Of a DNA stretch of 64,000 bases, positions 8,940-16,459 are shown one piece after another (position 1 is the stretch's first letter; each line of letters begins with the position of its first letter). The translations under genes were made by a program, and so were the position numbers. Origin of the DNA: Bdellovibrio sp. ArHS. GTDB taxonomy: Bacteria > Bdellovibrionota > Bdellovibrionia > Bdellovibrionales > Bdellovibrionaceae. The notes under the pieces were generated by a model. It was not told the origin of the DNA, made no database searches, and saw only the letters and a list, made by a program, of their open reading frames with translations. The DNA is taken from positions 62,001 through 126,000 of the forward strand of contig NZ_JTEV01000012.1 of NCBI RefSeq assembly GCF_000786105.1, given 5' to 3'.

Positions 8940-9272
8940 ATGAAAAAGCAAGTTCTTGTAACAATCATCGCCATGATTCCTGCTGTGAGCTTCGCTAAAA
9001 TCTCTGACTTCAACGCTCTTATTTCTGAGAACGTAAAAGCTCAGGGCGAGTTGCACTCGACAGTGAAACAAAATATCGACGACGCCCGCGATCAAGTGGC
9101 GGCTGCGGAAGTGCGTGAGCGCATTGTGGTTGTGGAAAATTCAGGCGTGTCTTATAACTCTCCGACCAAAAAAGATCTTTTGGCTTTCAAAAAAGAAAGA
9201 AGATCTCACCGTGCTTCCGAGGCCAAACAGTTTGAGCGTCTTGCTTCTGAGATCAGCTCTTCTGAAGAATAA
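8940..9272 (+). CDS. Small secreted protein of unknown function
   Basis: No family recognised. The 110 residues start with a clear signal peptide (MKKQVLVTIIAMIPAVSFAK, cleavage after SFA). The mature part is highly charged and helix-prone, with KERRSHRASEAKQFERLASE at the end. An AAGGAG site lies seven bases before the ATG. The gene stands alone between a leftward operon and a strong terminator, so it has its own promoter in 8760-8930. Likely periplasmic and possibly abundant. Confidence 0.7.
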   Translation: MKKQVLVTIIAMIPAVSFAKISDFNALISENVKAQGELHSTVKQNIDDARDQVAAAEVRERIVVVENSGVSYNSPTKKDLLAFKKERRSHRASEAKQFERLASEISSSEE

Positions 9273-9298
9273 ATAAAGCTTTAAAAATGAACCACCAA

Positions 9299-9327
9299 AG
9301 CGCCTTCCTAAAACGAAGGCGCTTTTT
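9299..9327 (+). terminator. Rho-independent terminator of the small secreted protein gene
   Basis: AGCGCCTTC (9299-9307) pairs perfectly with GAAGGCGCT (9315-9323) around a seven-base loop, followed by a T-run to 9327. It lies 26 bases after the stop codon. Confidence 0.9.
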
Positions 9328-9365
9328 CTATTTAATGTCCTAGAAACTTTTCGTTGGTAAAGGGC

Positions 9366-9902
9366 TTAAAGAATGAGTTTGCGCAGCTCTTGTTGGGAGT
9401 AAACGTAGTCCGCATAGATCATGGTATTGGTGATATTCCTGTGCCCCAATGCCACCTGAACTAAACGCAAATCCTTCGTCTTCTGATAAAGCTCAATGGC
9501 AAAAGTATGCCTTAAAGCATGGAACTTCTTTGGGACGGGGCGATATAGCTGCCAGACCTGATAAAGGCGATCGTAGGTGATGGGGAAAACTTTATTGCCG
9601 CCTTGATTTTCGGCGAAGCGATGAAGTCTGCCAAAAAGTTGCGAATGAAGTGGAATTTCCCGGTCGTTAGAGTTTTTGAGGCCCCGAATAAAGACCGTTT
9701 CATCATAAGGGTTCAAATCATTACGCTGGATGTTCAAAATTTCTTGGGCCCGGGCGCCCGTCCTTAAGGCCATCCAAATCATCAAACAATTCCGGGGATC
9801 CCGATCTTCAAAATCCGTGAGAATTTTTCGCAAACGTTCTGATTCGGGCGCCAGGAGATATTTGTTCTTATTGAGTTGATACCGAGGTGCTGAGGATGCC
9901 AT
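9366..9902 (-). CDS. Short tyrosine recombinase (catalytic domain only)
   Basis: Site-specific recombinase of the phage integrase/Xer family. It has the catalytic R51 in LRTGARAQEI, HALRHTF (His-x-x-Arg), LGHRNI and the nucleophile region YADYVY. At 178 residues it lacks the N-terminal core-binding (SAM-like) domain of the usual 300-residue enzymes. Either it is a naturally short form or the product of a deletion; there is an in-frame ATG at 9902 but no clear ribosome site. No partner genes, repeats or att-like sequence are evident nearby except an AT-rich upstream stretch. Confidence 0.8.
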   Translation of the reverse strand: MASSAPRYQLNKNKYLLAPESERLRKILTDFEDRDPRNCLMIWMALRTGARAQEILNIQRNDLNPYDETVFIRGLKNSNDREIPLHSQLFGRLHRFAENQGGNKVFPITYDRLYQVWQLYRPVPKKFHALRHTFAIELYQKTKDLRLVQVALGHRNITNTMIYADYVYSQQELRKLIL

Positions 9903-10284
9903 GAATCCATCATCGAGAGTCCAGGTGGCTTTGACAACCGATATTCATAATGCGACGCATTCAAAGTAGTGATAGGTATAAAATATTTGTTTAGACGCAA
10001 TGAATAATAAATATATGCACTGCATTACGAATATCCAACCCGAAATACCAATAAATATTATTCAATAATATCAAATACTTAACACTAAATAATATAACTA
10101 TAAGCTTTAGGTGAATTTGAAAAAGGGCATATCCCAGCATCCCTGTGGATATTCTTTTGTTGTTTCAATGACTTAGCTTGACTCCCTGAATGCGACTCTA
10201 TGATTATATATGTATTATACAACGTCAAATATTGTAAAAAACAATATAAATGTTGTGAAAAACAATAGTCCTGAAGGGGTTCGG
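9903..10284. other. AT-rich intergenic region between recombinase and HTH gene
   Basis: This 382-base stretch has no convincing gene. It is much richer in A and T than its flanks and holds a short palindrome at about 10058-10074 (ATATTAT-TCA-ATAATAT) and two operator-like palindromes at 10229-10268. Divergent promoters for the flanking genes probably lie here. A 145-codon frame on the minus strand (10085-10522) overlaps the HTH gene antisense and looks spurious. Confidence 0.6.
10229..10268. promoter_or_regulatory. Tandem operator-like palindromes upstream of the HTH gene
   Basis: Two neighbouring copies of one pattern are seen: ATATTGT-aaaaa-ACAATAT (10229-10247) and ATGTTGT-gaaaa-ACAATAG (10250-10268). 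Their centres are 21 bases apart, two helical turns, on the same face of DNA. They end about 17 bases before the HTH start codon, so a repressor bound here would block transcription. Autoregulation by the adjacent HTH protein is the simplest guess. Confidence 0.6.
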
Positions 10285-10875
10285 ATGGAAATGGGCGATC
10301 TAGGGTTAGGTCTAGGTGAGGATGAAAAGACCACTTTAAAAGAGGGGTTTTTGGAGGGCGATATAGGGCCTCGTTCAAAGACATCTTTGCGCATTCATTA
10401 CGAGGCTCAGGTCTCTGTAATCCAAAAGCAGATCGGAAATTTGGAGGAGATTCGGGGTGTTTTAGGGCTTTCGCAACGTAAAATGGCCCAACTTCTTTTG
10501 GTTGATCCTTCAAGTTGGACACGTTGGACGAAACAAGATGATGAAGCTCCTCCGCATATTTGGAGGGCGTTGCAATGGTATATGGCCCTGCGCGAAAAGA
10601 TCCCGGGCTTAACCCCCCAGTATTTTATCAGCACCAACCCGCAAGTTTTGCATCAAAAGGCCTTGAAAGAGGTCGATTTAGAACGTCAACAGCGCATGGA
10701 AGACATGGCTCATTTATCAGCAAAATTAGAAAGCATCGGCTATGAGCGCGATGCTCTTCGCGGCGAGATTTCTTCGCTTAAAAAAGACCTGAATTTTCAT
10801 AAGAAGGTGAGTATAGTCATCCTTTTAATTAGTTTATCCTGGTTTGCCGTTTTTTGGTTTTGGAAAGGCCTATGA
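10285..10875 (+). CDS. HTH protein with C-terminal membrane anchor, coupled to argS
   Basis: Unknown family. The 196 residues contain an XRE-like helix-turn-helix (LGLSQRKMAQLLLVDPSSWT) near residue 60, a charged coiled-coil stretch around 120-165 (VDLERQQRMEDMAHLSAKLE) and one C-terminal membrane segment (VSIVILLISLSWFAVFWFW). The ATG at 10285 is chosen over upstream starts because GAAGGGG lies five bases before it. Its TGA overlaps the ATG of argS (ATGA, 10872-10875), which implies translational coupling. A membrane-tethered DNA-binding protein recalls RodZ in layout only. Confidence 0.7.
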   Translation: MEMGDLGLGLGEDEKTTLKEGFLEGDIGPRSKTSLRIHYEAQVSVIQKQIGNLEEIRGVLGLSQRKMAQLLLVDPSSWTRWTKQDDEAPPHIWRALQWYMALREKIPGLTPQYFISTNPQVLHQKALKEVDLERQQRMEDMAHLSAKLESIGYERDALRGEISSLKKDLNFHKKVSIVILLISLSWFAVFWFWKGL

Positions 10876-12617
10876 TTAAGCACGACTCAATTCGACTTTT
10901 AGCTACGAAAAAAATCTCTGAAGCCATTCAAAAAATGGGGCAAACCCTTACAGAAGATGAAATCTATAAGGCTCTCGTTGAACCCCCGCAGTCTGAAATG
11001 GGCGATCTGGCTTTTGGGTGTTTCACGTTAGCTAAGGCCTTAAAAAAAGCTCCTCCGCAAATTGCCGGCGAAATCGCAATAAATTTTTCCGCAGATCCGT
11101 TGATTGAAAAGGTGCAATCGGCGGGCCCCTATTTAAATATTACTTTTTCGCCTGTCTGTCATGGAACGCAAGTCCTTGAGACCATTTTGGATGGAAGCTT
11201 TTTTAGAAAGCCTTTGATCGAAAAATCCCCCAAGACAATGATCGAATACTCTCAACCCAATACTCATAAAGAACTGCATGTTGGTCACATGCGGAACCTT
11301 TGTTTGGGGGATGCGATTGTGCGAATGCTGCGCTATTCGGGTCGCGATATTGTCGCTTCGACGTTCCCGGGCGATATGGGGACGCATGTGGCAAAATGTC
11401 TTTGGTATATGAAAAAGCACAATCAAGAGCCGGTTCCTGAAACAGGAAAAGGGGAATGGTTGGGGCGGATGTATTCCAAGGCGAATTTACTTTTGGAAGA
11501 TCAAAACGGAACTCCCCAGGAAGCCATTAATAGACAAGAGCTTACCGACATTCTTCATCAATTAGAGTCTAAGACCGGCCCTTATTTCGAATTGTGGCAA
11601 GAAACGCGAGAGTGGTCGATCGCTCTGATGAAAAAGGTTTATGCGTGGGCTGGTGTTCATTTTGACGAATGGTATTTTGAATCCGAGATGGATTCGCCGT
11701 CCGTCGCCTGGGTTAAGGACTTGTATGCGCAAGGAAAGCTTGAAAAGTCTGAAGGAGCTATCGGTAAGAATTTAGAATCTGAAAATCTAGGCTTCTGCAT
11801 GCTTTTAAAATCTGATGGCACGGGTTTGTATGCGACCAAAGATTTGCTTTTAGCCAAACATAAATTTGAAGACGTTCATATCGAAAAAAGCGTCTATGTC
11901 GTGGATATGCGTCAGGCCTTGCATTTCAAGCAGGTCTTTCGCGTCCTAGAGATGTTGGGCTTTGAACAGGCGAAAAACTGCTTCCATCTTCAATACAATT
12001 ATGTCGAGTTGCCAGACGGTGCGATGAGTTCTCGAAAAGGAAATATTGTTCCTTTGACTGAGTTGGTTCACCGCATGGAAGACCATGTGAAGAAAACCTA
12101 CCTTAGTCGCTATGAAAACGAATGGACCGTGGACGAAATCAAACACACGGCTGAGCAGGTGGCTAAGGGAGCGATTTTCTACGGCATGCTTCGTATTGAT
12201 ACGAATAAAAAAATCGTCTTTGATATGGATGAATGGTTAAAGCTCGATGGTGAGTCGGGGCCTTTTGTGCAGTATTCCTACGCGCGGATTGCAAGCTTAG
12301 GGCGTAAGTTTTCACGCACATCTGCAAAAGTGGATTGGTCGAAACTTACGCATGCTTCAGAGCGACAGTTGATGCAAGCTCTTTTCGGCTTTAATTCGGC
12401 GGTGGCTCAGGCAGCGGAGAACTTCAAACCCGCCGCGATCTGCACGTACTTGTATGAGCTGGCAAAGAAGTTCAATGTCTTCTATCATGAGTGCCCGATT
12501 GGGACAGAAAAAGACGAAAGCATCCGTGAAGCTCGTCTTGCTTTGGCCTCCGCAGTGGGTGTGACGCTTAAAAATGGTCTTTCTGTTCTCGGGATGCCGG
12601 CGCCAGAGAAAATGTAA
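10872..12617 (+). CDS. argS: Arginyl-tRNA synthetase
   Basis: Class I aminoacyl-tRNA synthetase that charges tRNA-Arg. The 581 residues match ArgRS. The HIGH-type motif is HVGHMRN near residue 133, preceded by EYSQPNTHKELHVGH, and the KMSKS region is replaced by MSSRKGNIV, as in many ArgRS. The C-terminal DALR anticodon-binding domain starts with FVQYSYARIAS. A TTG at 10854 is in frame, but the ATG at 10872 gives the normal N-terminus. It overlaps the HTH gene by four bases. Confidence 0.96.
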   Translation: MIKHDSIRLLATKKISEAIQKMGQTLTEDEIYKALVEPPQSEMGDLAFGCFTLAKALKKAPPQIAGEIAINFSADPLIEKVQSAGPYLNITFSPVCHGTQVLETILDGSFFRKPLIEKSPKTMIEYSQPNTHKELHVGHMRNLCLGDAIVRMLRYSGRDIVASTFPGDMGTHVAKCLWYMKKHNQEPVPETGKGEWLGRMYSKANLLLEDQNGTPQEAINRQELTDILHQLESKTGPYFELWQETREWSIALMKKVYAWAGVHFDEWYFESEMDSPSVAWVKDLYAQGKLEKSEGAIGKNLESENLGFCMLLKSDGTGLYATKDLLLAKHKFEDVHIEKSVYVVDMRQALHFKQVFRVLEMLGFEQAKNCFHLQYNYVELPDGAMSSRKGNIVPLTELVHRMEDHVKKTYLSRYENEWTVDEIKHTAEQVAKGAIFYGMLRIDTNKKIVFDMDEWLKLDGESGPFVQYSYARIASLGRKFSRTSAKVDWSKLTHASERQLMQALFGFNSAVAQAAENFKPAAICTYLYELAKKFNVFYHECPIGTEKDESIREARLALASAVGVTLKNGLSVLGMPAPEKM

Positions 12618-12663
12618 GTTGAAATCCCTTTTTTCAGAGGGATCTCGCTCCCTTTCTAGGCAA

Positions 12664-12706
12664 TTAATGCGGCGAACATATTCGCCGCATTAACGCTAGT
12701 CTTTTT
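12664..12706 (+). terminator. Probable terminator after argS
   Basis: A perfect 13-base inverted repeat, TTAATGCGGCGAA (12664-12676) and TTCGCCGCATTAA (12681-12693), surrounds a four-base loop 46 bases after the argS stop. The T-run is displaced (12702-12706), so termination may be inefficient. Confidence 0.65.
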
Positions 12707-12758
12707 ACTCAAATGGCCACATGATCTCCTCGCACTTAAATAAATGAAGGAGCCTACT

Positions 12759-13874
12759 TTGGGAACTTTTGAGCTTATTTCTAAGCATGGAGACCATGAG
12801 CAAGTTGTTTTCTGTAACGACCCTCACGTTGGTCTTAAAGCCATCATCGCTATTCACAACACTTCTTTGGGGCCTGCTCTTGGTGGTACACGCATGTGGA
12901 ACTACAAGAATGAAGATGAGGCTTTGGTAGACGTTCTTCGTTTGTCTAAAGGTATGACTTACAAAGCAGCGGCTTCAGGGTTGAACTTGGGTGGTGGTAA
13001 AGCGGTTATCATTGGTGATCCAAAAACGCAAAAATCAGAAGGTCTTTTCAGGGCTTTCGGTCAATTTGTAAACTCATTGAACGGCAAATACATCACGGCG
13101 GAAGACGTGGGTACTTCTGTTCAAGATATGGAACACATCTACATGGAGACTCCTTGGGTGACCGGTATTCCTAAGGATTTCGGCGGATCGGGCGATCCTT
13201 CTCCTTACACAGCGCACGGTGTTTTGATGGGTATCAAAGCTTCGGCAAAAGAAAAGTTTGGCACGGATTCTTTGAAAGGCATTCGCGTTGCTGTTCAAGG
13301 TCTTGGTAACGTGGGTTCCAACCTGGTGAAGTACTTGAAAGAAGAAGGCGCTGAAATTACAGTTGCTGACATCGATATGGGCCGCACTAAAAAAGTTGCA
13401 GAAGCTTCTGGCGCAAAAGCCGTTTCTCCTGACGAAATCCTTTATGTGGAGTGTGATATCTTGGCACCGTGTGCCTTGGGTGCGATCGTGAACGATCAAA
13501 CTATCACGAAGTTCAAAACAAAGGTGATCGCCGGCGGCGCGAACAACATTCTTGCCGAAGCTCGCCACGGTGATCAATTGAAGGAACTGGGTATTCTTTA
13601 TGCTCCTGACTATGTCATCAACGCTGGCGGCCTGATGAACGTCTTTGTCGAGCTTGAAGGTTACTCGCAAGAGCGTGCGTTCGAAAAAACGAAGCGCGTT
13701 TATGACAACATTCTTAAAGTTTACGAAATTGCAAAACGTGACAATATCGGAACTCATACAGCGGCAGACCGTTTGGCTGAAGAGCGTATCAACACAATTG
13801 GTCGCTTGAAACAACGTCACCCAGGTAAGTCTTCTCGTTCATTCACGACGCTTAAAGAAGTTTATAATCGCTAA
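12759..13874 (+). CDS. Leucine (branched-chain amino acid) dehydrogenase
   Basis: NAD-dependent oxidative deamination of leucine/valine/isoleucine. The first domain carries [10 protein letters not shown] and [19 protein letters not shown] with the substrate and catalytic lysines; the Rossmann domain carries [15 protein letters not shown] and ANNILA. I place the start at the TTG at 12759: AAGGAG (12747-12752) lies six bases before it, and the product [18 protein letters not shown] aligns with the usual start of leucine dehydrogenases. The ATG at 12744 would put the ribosome site inside the gene. That gives 371 residues. For a protein-eating predator this enzyme would feed amino-acid catabolism. 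Confidence 0.92.
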   Translation: MGTFELISKHGDHEQVVFCNDPHVGLKAIIAIHNTSLGPALGGTRMWNYKNEDEALVDVLRLSKGMTYKAAASGLNLGGGKAVIIGDPKTQKSEGLFRAFGQFVNSLNGKYITAEDVGTSVQDMEHIYMETPWVTGIPKDFGGSGDPSPYTAHGVLMGIKASAKEKFGTDSLKGIRVAVQGLGNVGSNLVKYLKEEGAEITVADIDMGRTKKVAEASGAKAVSPDEILYVECDILAPCALGAIVNDQTITKFKTKVIAGGANNILAEARHGDQLKELGILYAPDYVINAGGLMNVFVELEGYSQERAFEKTKRVYDNILKVYEIAKRDNIGTHTAADRLAEERINTIGRLKQRHPGKSSRSFTTLKEVYNR

Positions 13875-13965
13875 CAGTCCTGGCGTAAGCCAGCAAAGCA
13901 CAGGCGGCCGGAGTGCCGCCGAAGCTGAAGCCGTCTTAGCGCTGCACATCTTTCCAGCGAAATTC

Positions 13966-13989
13966 AAGGGGCTTTTGAGCCCCTTTTTT
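13966..13989 (+). terminator. Rho-independent terminator after leucine dehydrogenase
   Basis: AAGGGGCT (13966-13973) pairs with AGCCCCTT (13978-13985), with a four-base loop and a T-run to 13989. A second small stem (GGCGGC 13903-13908 with GCCGCC 13915-13920) lies upstream. Confidence 0.88.
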
Positions 13990-14092
13990 ATGCGGCGAGT
14001 GATATTCAATTCCCTTCCCCATCTCTTGACAACCCACCTCGACCAAAGAACAATCTTTCATCGTAAGTATTTATTAACAGCGAGGAATTATC

Positions 14093-14899
14093 TTGAGCAC
14101 AAAGATTTCTAAAGAAGATTTGAAGTCCCCAGATCAGGTCACACAAACTTTGCGAAAAGGTTTTATCTGGACCACAACGCATTCAAAAATAGTGATCGTA
14201 GCTGTGATCGCTTTTATTGTTATTGGTCTAGGCACTTCTATTGCTGGGTATCTATCTGAAAAGAAAGAAGTCACGCAGCAGGAAAAATACTTCTTGCTAG
14301 AGAAGGCGTATAACGAAAAGAAAGCTGGATTTGAAGAGGCGGCCCGCGCTGAACTTATGGCGGCTCAAAGTAAAGATAAAAAGAACGTTCCCGCATTTGA
14401 TCCAGCTAAAAAGGCTTCGGGAGATTTGCAAAAAGACTACGGTACTGTGATCGCCGGCTTTGAAAGCTTTATTGCTGAAGCTCCAAAAACCAAAGCGGCC
14501 CAGATGGCGGCATTGAACGTCAGCGAAATTTATTCCAACTACGGAAAACAGGAAGAAGCCCTTGTAACGCTACAAAAGGTGGAAGCCGGTCTTGATAAAG
14601 ATGATATGCTGACGGCTTTGGTATTGATGCAAATGGGGAATGTGCTTTCTGCTAAAAATGACTGCAAAGGCGCGATTGAAAAATGGCAAGCTTTGACGGG
14701 TCATAAATCTTTAGCTTTTGCGCACGATGAAGCGAAGCTTCGTATGGGCCTTTGTTTTGAATCTATGAACGATCTTACGAAGGCGGAAGAGCTTTATACA
14801 GAGATCGCAAAAAAAGAAGACCAAAACACAACTGATTTTGCGGCAGCACGTGAAGCGCAAAAATATCTGCGTCTTTTAAAAGCGAAAAAGAATCTTTAA
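14093..14899 (+). CDS. YfgM-like TPR protein (inner-membrane anchored)
   Basis: Probable periplasmic chaperone-associated protein. The 268 residues have a cytosolic N-terminus, one membrane segment around 35-55 (IVIVAVIAFIVIGLGTSIAG), and tetratricopeptide-like repeats in the rest (e.g. ALNVSEIYSNYGKQEEALVT). This layout and its place just before bamB match YfgM. The start is a TTG at 14093 with GAGGAA five bases before it. It is followed 12 bases later by bamB. Confidence 0.78.
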   Translation: MSTKISKEDLKSPDQVTQTLRKGFIWTTTHSKIVIVAVIAFIVIGLGTSIAGYLSEKKEVTQQEKYFLLEKAYNEKKAGFEEAARAELMAAQSKDKKNVPAFDPAKKASGDLQKDYGTVIAGFESFIAEAPKTKAAQMAALNVSEIYSNYGKQEEALVTLQKVEAGLDKDDMLTALVLMQMGNVLSAKNDCKGAIEKWQALTGHKSLAFAHDEAKLRMGLCFESMNDLTKAEELYTEIAKKEDQNTTDFAAAREAQKYLRLLKAKKNL

Positions 14900-14911
14900 T
14901 TTGGGGCTTTA

Positions 14912-16066
14912 ATGAAGAATTTGCTTCTAGGATCTCTTTTATTAAGTCTTGCTGGGTGTACGACGCTAGATCGCACACTGGAGCAATGGAGTTCTAAAAA
15001 CAATCTTAAAAGAGAATACGAAGTCAAAACCGCCTGGGTTCGTCAGACAACAGAAAAAGACAATCTGGGCTTTCGTAAAATCAATCGCATGACGCCAGTT
15101 ATCGTCGGCGACTTGGTGATCCAGGGAAATGGTCTGGATGGACTTGTTGCCTACGAAAAAGAAAGCGGTCAGTTGAAGTGGCGTCTGCCAATTCAAAACG
15201 GGGTCGAGCCAAGCGCGGCTCTTATCCGCGATCGTCTTTTTGTTGGCGCTAGTGATGGCAACTTCTATTCCATTTCCGCAAGTACTGGTGAAATTCAGTG
15301 GTCCTTTGCCACTAAGGCAGAAAACTTATCGGCGCCTCTTTTGGAAGACGGTGTTGTTTACTTCCTGGCTGGAAATAACGTTTTCTACGCATTAGATGCG
15401 GCCACGGGGCGGCAGTTGTGGCTTTATTCTCGTCAGGACACCTCGCAGTTTTCTATCCGTGGCGGCAGTCAGGCGGCCTTTAATAAAGGGACGTTGTACG
15501 TCGGCTTTTCAGATGGCTCGTTGGTCGCTTTAAATGCACAGACTGGGGCTGTGGTTTGGGAGCTTCAGTTAAATCGCAACAAGCGTTTCCGGGATATTGA
15601 TGCCACTCCTGTGATCGACGGAAATCAGCTTTACATCGCTGGCTACGATGACAAACTTTACTGTGTGTCGATCGATAAGGGCGAGGTCCTGTGGCGGATT
15701 GATGGCGGCGGCTATAGTGCCGTCACGATGACGGGTGATAAGATTTTCTATCCGACCACGACGGGTGAAATCTGGGCGCTCAAAAAATCCAATGGCGACA
15801 AAGTATGGTCCTATAAAATTAACGAAGGTATCGCTTCGCAGGTGAAGACTTACAAAGGCACTCTGGTCTTTGGTGAATCGCAAGGAAGTCTGCGCTTTTT
15901 AGATCCAAATACGGGAGTTTCTTTAGGAAGTATCGAGCCTGGCCGGGGCATTCTTTCTGCCCCTCAAGTCGATGAAAAGGCGGGACGAGTGTATTTCATT
16001 TCAGGCGAAGCCAATCTTTTTGCGATTCAAGCGGGTTGGATTAAAACACCTTATTTTAAGGAGTAA
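14912..16066 (+). CDS. bamB: Outer-membrane protein assembly factor BamB
   Basis: Lipoprotein of the BAM complex that inserts beta-barrel proteins in the outer membrane. It has a lipoprotein signal (MKNLLLGSLLLSLAGC, lipobox LAGC) and eight-bladed PQQ-like propeller repeats, e.g. LVAYEKESGQLKWRL, FYALDAATGRQLWLY and LVALNAQTGAVVWEL. Its 384 residues match E. coli BamB (392). The yfgM-bamB order is conserved, but der (engA), which often follows, is absent here and replaced by a small lipoprotein gene. Confidence 0.93.
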   Translation: MKNLLLGSLLLSLAGCTTLDRTLEQWSSKNNLKREYEVKTAWVRQTTEKDNLGFRKINRMTPVIVGDLVIQGNGLDGLVAYEKESGQLKWRLPIQNGVEPSAALIRDRLFVGASDGNFYSISASTGEIQWSFATKAENLSAPLLEDGVVYFLAGNNVFYALDAATGRQLWLYSRQDTSQFSIRGGSQAAFNKGTLYVGFSDGSLVALNAQTGAVVWELQLNRNKRFRDIDATPVIDGNQLYIAGYDDKLYCVSIDKGEVLWRIDGGGYSAVTMTGDKIFYPTTTGEIWALKKSNGDKVWSYKINEGIASQVKTYKGTLVFGESQGSLRFLDPNTGVSLGSIEPGRGILSAPQVDEKAGRVYFISGEANLFAIQAGWIKTPYFKE

Positions 16067-16069
16067 GAG

Positions 16070-16459
16070 ATGAAACAACTTTTAGCCGTTCTTCCTTTTG
16101 TCTTGGTTCTAGGGGCTTGCACTCACGGCAACTGCCGCACGCAAAAGCAACCTGGCAAAGGCGAGGTAACAGCAACTCAAAGTGAGGTTCCTGTGACAAA
16201 GTCAGCGGCGACAGATCGAGTAAAAGTTTTTAAGCCCGACGGATCTTTGCAATGTGGTCAGGGTAAAGCGATTCCTGTTGCGGAAATGCAGAAACAACTG
16301 AAAGACATCAAGGTTTATTCCGCTTCAAACCAAAACGACGGAATGATGCGTATTCAGGTTTGTGGAAGCCCTACGGGCAACTCCAATGTCTACGAAATTG
16401 ATCGCAAAGACATTGAGGCTGCCCTAAAGCTGGGTTTTAAGGAGTGGTTGGCTGAATAA
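16070..16459 (+). CDS. Small lipoprotein of unknown function
   Basis: The 129 residues begin with a lipoprotein signal (MKQLLAVLPFVLVLGAC, lipobox LGAC). The rest has a short low-complexity linker and a compact region with two cysteines (SLQCGQGKAI and RIQVCGSP) that could form a disulfide. It lies three bases after bamB behind a good AAGGAG site, so it is probably in the same operon. Its last 23 bases overlap the 3' end of the convergent Fic gene. No family recognised. Confidence 0.75.
   Translation: MKQLLAVLPFVLVLGACTHGNCRTQKQPGKGEVTATQSEVPVTKSAATDRVKVFKPDGSLQCGQGKAIPVAEMQKQLKDIKVYSASNQNDGMMRIQVCGSPTGNSNVYEIDRKDIEAALKLGFKEWLAE

Noticed and set aside
10085-10522. 145-codon minus-strand frame
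   Set aside because: It lies antisense over the HTH gene and its operators, has no ribosome site and a low-quality composition.
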